Assembly (NCBI GenBank): GCA_003290165.1
Contig: QNQO01000531.1
Location: 310,001 to 374,000 of the forward strand
DNA: 64,000 nucleotides
Direction: 5' to 3'
From: Berberis thunbergii
Taxonomy: Eukaryota > Streptophyta > Magnoliopsida > Ranunculales > Berberidaceae
The notes below the pieces were generated by a model that ran no database searches, had not been told where the DNA came from, and was given only the letters and a program-made list of their open reading frames with translations. This document shows, in pieces, positions 60,983 through 64,000 of this stretch. The first letter of the stretch is position 1, and each line of letters starts with the position of its first letter. The translations under genes and the position numbers were made by a program.

Positions 60983-61531
60983 TGATGACACATCAAATTG
61001 TCACCCGATCATGGCCATACACGTGGCGCAAACTATCATAACTAGATATGGTCGTTACGAATAAAATAACTCTTGGCGGGAATCACTCCCCCAAGGACAC
61101 ACCTCAATTAAGAGAGGACTGTTACAAATGATATAATTCGTGGCGGGAATCGCTCCCCCAAGGACACATCTCAATTATGAGAGGACTGTTACAGAAAAAG
61201 ATAAGTCATGGCAGGAATCACTCCCCCATTGACAAATCTCGATGAAGGAGGAGACCGTTATAATATATGTCCCCCTTCATTGTGTCATTCGAGCTTAAGT
61301 CATGCACATAGTTGAATGCACTCATTATATAAGGTAAATGAAAGGTATGAGAATGACATTCCATCAACACAATGCAAATTGAACTAAACTATACTTTGTT
61401 CAGATTTAGTCTTCTCCAACAGATTAATTGACTTAAGCATCGGAGTGCCTTCGGCCACAAAAAGGTGGTATTTGAAAACCTAACCTTGTTTTGCAGGTCA
61501 GTTCTAGAAAATATTAGATTTGGACGCATCA
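60983..61531 (+). repeat. 5' LTR of the short element
   Basis: It begins TGATGACACATCAAATTG and ends GGACGCATCA. A unit of about 70 bp (GGCGGGAATCACTCCCCCAA ... GAGAGGACTGTTACA) is present three times at about 61069-61262. Confidence 0.92.
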
Positions 61532-61581
61532 GCTTGGTGCCATCCGTGAGAAATGATAGTTTCCTTTAAAATGAAAAGCTT

Positions 61582-61923
61582 ATGTTTGATCACAACTTAG
61601 CAACAAGATGGGAGCATGTGCTTGGATATGTAGATGTCGTCGCATTGGATGTCGAATACATTGTGGTTAACCATAACGAGATATGTTACGATTGTCCAGA
61701 GTTGATTCCAACATCAAATGGTAACAATAGTATGTTTCTTGGCGAAGTATTTTATAAAGGACAAGCTAATTTTAAATCCATTTGCCTTATGGATCTTATT
61801 CAAATGGAGAATATGGAAACTGTTAAAACTGAATTAGTTTACATTTTTTACTTGACAATTTTTCAAATTCCAATATTCTATTCCATTTTGTTTAAATGGT
61901 TAAACTTGTATTCTGTGAGTTAG
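61582..61923 (+). CDS. Unrecognised open frame in the short LTR element
   Basis: A frame of 113 codons starting MFDHNLATRWEHVLGYVDVV and including CYDCPELIPTSNGNNS and YKGQANFKSICLMDLI. I do not recognise a domain. The end is hydrophobic (FYLTIFQIPIFYSILFKWL). It starts about 45 bp after the PBS-like site, in place of gag. It may be a captured host fragment or chance; no homology could be tested. Confidence that it is a real protein is low. Confidence 0.25.
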   Translation: MFDHNLATRWEHVLGYVDVVALDVEYIVVNHNEICYDCPELIPTSNGNNSMFLGEVFYKGQANFKSICLMDLIQMENMETVKTELVYIFYLTIFQIPIFYSILFKWLNLYSVS

Positions 61924-61980
61924 ATAGGAGATCCAAGTACATGTGGATACAATAATGCAGAACTAAATATTTTGTCAAAG

Positions 61981-62085
61981 TTGTACCAGCTGAGTTGGTA
62001 ACGGTGTTGCTTAGGGAATCTCATGTCACAAGTTTGAACCCGATCAACAACATAATTATCAATTTATGGTTTTGTTGACCATTCT
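61981..62085 (+). repeat. tRNA-like SINE fragment
   Basis: A-box-like AGCTGAGTTGGTAACGG (61988 onward) and B-box-like AGTTTGAACCC (62031-62041) are spaced as in a tRNA-derived SINE head. The sequence cannot fold as a full tRNA, and the body is short or truncated. Confidence 0.5.
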
Positions 62086-62279
62086 GGTCAGATCCGATAG
62101 GAGACTAGTCTGACTAGATACTAGTCTGCAGGACCGATTGGAGGCTAGTCTGATTAAAGAATAGTTCGACAGGAGGCATACTCAACATGAATCACGTTCG
62201 ACAGGAGCCAGATCCGACAAGAATCAAGTTTGTGGGTCCAACAGACGACTAGCCCTACTTAAGACTAGTCACACTGACT

Positions 62280-62840
62280 TCATCTAATCCAGATTGTTCA
62301 TGATGACTTCATCTGCCCGGACTCATGCAGTTGACTACAATGATTTTTCAGATGACTTCATCTGGTATGGGTTCATGAAATGACTATGATGATTTGTCAT
62401 ATGACTTCACCTAGTAATGGACTCACGCAACTGACTACGATGACTCATCATACAGACGACATCTGGTCCGAACTCACAAAGTCTGAGTATAGTGACTTGT
62501 CACAAAAATCTTCATCTTGTCTGAACTCACGAAATCCGATTACGAAAATTCTTTGTTGCACCAGGGGTTTGCCTGGTATTTAGCCTGGTGCAAACCCCTC
62601 ACCGTTCATTTTGCCTCGAGATGGGTGAAGCACATATCGCGAGGCTAAATGGATGGTGGGGGGTAGCACCAGGCTAAACCCCAATGCGCTGTAGCAATGC
62701 TCATCCGACTATGATGACTTGTCACAAAAATCTTCATCTGGTCCGAACTCATGCAGTCTGACTACGATGATTTCATCCGATCCGAACTCACGCAGTCCAA
62801 CCCCGATGACTTGTCACATTGACTTGACAATATGACTAGA
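62280..62840. repeat. Degenerate tandem motif GACTTCATCTGGTCCGAACTC
   Basis: Units of about 50 bp combine TTCATCTGGTCCGAACTCA and CTACGATGACTTGTCA. They occur at about 62280-62545 and 62700-62840 and are split by a small insertion at about 62556-62701. Just upstream (62095-62270) GACTAGTCTGACTAG-type motifs repeat. Confidence 0.7.
62556..62701. mobile_element. Small TIR (MITE-like) insertion
   Basis: GGGGTTTGCCTGGT (62564-62577) mirrors the right end, which reads inward GGGGTTTAGCCTGGT (62682 leftward). CCTCGAGATGGGTG and TATCGCGAGG form an inner inverted pair. It interrupts the tandem motif of the short LTR element. Exact ends and target duplication were not resolved. Confidence 0.5.
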
Positions 62841-62922
62841 GAAAGTCATCATGCTGCTGCTTGGGCTCCCATGATTGACAAGTTAGTGGCTATGCAAGTG
62901 AGCCCACTAACTGGGGGGTAGC

Positions 62923-63463
62923 TGAAGATACATCAAATTGTCACCCAATCGTGGCAATACACATTGCAAATCATCATAACTAGATATGGTCGTTACGAAT
63001 AAAATAAGTCATGGCGAGAATCACTCCCACAAGGACGCGTCTCAATTAAGAAAAGACTGCTACAAAGGATATAAGTTGTGGCGGAAATCACTGCCCCAAG
63101 GACACATCTTAATTATGAGAAGACCGTTACGATAAGTCATGGCGGAAATCACTCCCTCGAGGACAAATCTCATTGAAGGAGGAGACCATTATAATAAACA
63201 TCCCCCTTCATTGCGTCATTCGAGCTTAAATCATGCACATGTTGAATGCACTCATTATATAAGATAAAGGAAAAGGAATGAGAAGGACATTCCATCAACG
63301 CAATGCAAATTGAACTGAACTATACTCTGTCCAAATTTAGTCTTCTTCCACAGATTAACTGACTTAAGCATCAAAGTGCATTCGGCCACAAAAAAGGTGG
63401 TATTTGGCAACCTAACCTTGTTTTGCATGTCAGATCTCTAGGAGACTAGATTTGGACACATCA
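62923..63463 (+). repeat. 3' LTR of the short element
   Basis: It begins TGAAGATACATCAAATTG and ends GGACACATCA. It carries the same three-fold internal unit (about 63010-63190), so the amplification preceded transposition. Confidence 0.92.
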
Positions 63464-64000
63464 ACATAATTAAGAAATGGTGTGCTAAAATCTTACAGTT
63501 AGATAAAGATGAACTTGTTTGCAAAACACGGTTGTGGCGATACATTGTAAAAAGAGTTTATGACATTTACATTGTAAAAGGAGAAATAAACTCCTTTCAT
63601 GAAGGTTACATGTAATAAATGGGGCAAAATAGGTCACATAGAACAAAATTGTTGCGTGAAGCTTGTGGAAGGGGGTTGCACATATTGTACATGTGATCAT
63701 AGTTTCTGAACAACCAAACTTGAGCAATGTTTCTTTATCGAAGTTGTGGACCAGTTGGATAGTATTGGAGTATGTTGTGCATATAACCAATGCTCACCTG
63801 GAATGGATTGTAGACTTTGGTTGCTCTCATCATGCATTGGGTAATGATTCCCTACTTTCCGAAGTTCGTCCGCATATGGGAAAATGAGCTATATTTACAA
63901 CCGATAATACTGCACACCCACTAATGAATAAGGGCAACTTGAATGCCAAATTCGATAGTAATTTCTAGCACCATTGCTCTCAAGTTTCAACAAGATTTTC
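63464..64000 (+). pseudogene. Ty1/copia gag zinc knuckle and protease start, degraded, cut by window end
   Basis: The zinc knuckle reads CNKWGKIGHIEQNC (about 63609-63653), with Trp where the second Cys is expected. The protease start reads EWIVDFGCSHHALGNDSLLS (about 63800-63860); the catalytic triplet DSG is DFG. TTDNTAHPLMNKGNLNAK follows in another frame. In a live element this would make nucleocapsid and protease. The short LTR element is inserted just upstream (TSD ACATA). Confidence 0.78.

Larger units (their letters stand above)
60983..63463 (+). mobile_element. Short LTR retroelement without gag-pol, 2.5 kb
   Basis: LTRs at 60983-61531 and 62923-63463 are flanked by ACATA on both sides (60978-60982; 63464-63468). 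A PBS-like TGGTGCCATCCGTGAGA follows the first LTR at 61535. A purine tract, ACTGGGGGGTAGC, precedes the second. The 1.39-kb interior holds an unrecognised open frame, a tRNA-like SINE piece, short tandem motifs and a small TIR insertion, but no gag or pol. LTR sequence relates it to the Tat-type elements in the window, which could have supplied proteins. Confidence 0.92.

Noticed and set aside
61988..62041. Possible tRNA gene
   Set aside because: Box-like motifs only; acceptor stem pairing is not seen. Treated as a SINE fragment.

Overview
The window is nuclear DNA of a flowering plant, most likely a eudicot. Host genes have introns with GT/AG junctions, the intergenic DNA is AT-rich, and most of the sequence is nested transposable elements of plant type. 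I cannot name the species. Three host loci are recognisable: the 3' half of a cytosolic-type arginyl-tRNA synthetase gene (+, exons 1494-7403, with a one-base frame break in one exon); an intact intronless MBF1c-type transcriptional coactivator (+, 11610-12056) with heat-shock elements and a TATA box; and a decayed neprosin-family gene (-, 41560-44130).

Layout. 1-7403: ArgRS exons; the 3-kb last intron holds a non-autonomous TIR element. 8352-10145: LTR plus gag of a truncated Ty3/gypsy element. 11420-12056: MBF1c promoter and gene. 12215-18964: a Mutator-like element (MULE) with TIRs and 9-bp target duplications. It carries a decayed transposase fused to an OTU-type domain and, tail to tail with it, a decayed plant-mobile-domain (PMD) gene. 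The DNA flanking the MULE (12153-12214 plus 18965-20515) has a paralogue at 22312-24605 that lacks the MULE, so the insertion is visible against its empty site. 21578-22311 is a five-unit satellite-like array.

24714-41362: a Ty3/gypsy element with TSD ggatt and Tat-lineage features (second RNase H, tandem repeats after integrase, antisense extra ORF). A second related element (32967-39776, minus strand, TSD agtaa) is nested in it. The inner element has gag and an antisense ORF but no pol. 44663-60050: a tandem array of about 3.2-kb units, four full and one partial, each holding an antisense copia RNase H remnant and a relic CACTA end. The third unit contains a 2,030-bp CACTA element with TSD ata and a nested SINE. 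60983-63463: a short LTR element (TSD acata) without gag or pol, inserted in copia-related sequence that continues to the window end.

The host genes show no joint pathway. The window is best read as a record of nested insertions around a heat-responsive coactivator gene. The most unusual items are the OTU-fused MULE carrying a PMD gene, a near-perfect 51-bp-arm hairpin inside it, the pol-less retroelement that keeps an antisense ORF, and the 3.2-kb tandem array. Coordinates of splice sites and repeat ends were read by eye; no alignment or search was run.
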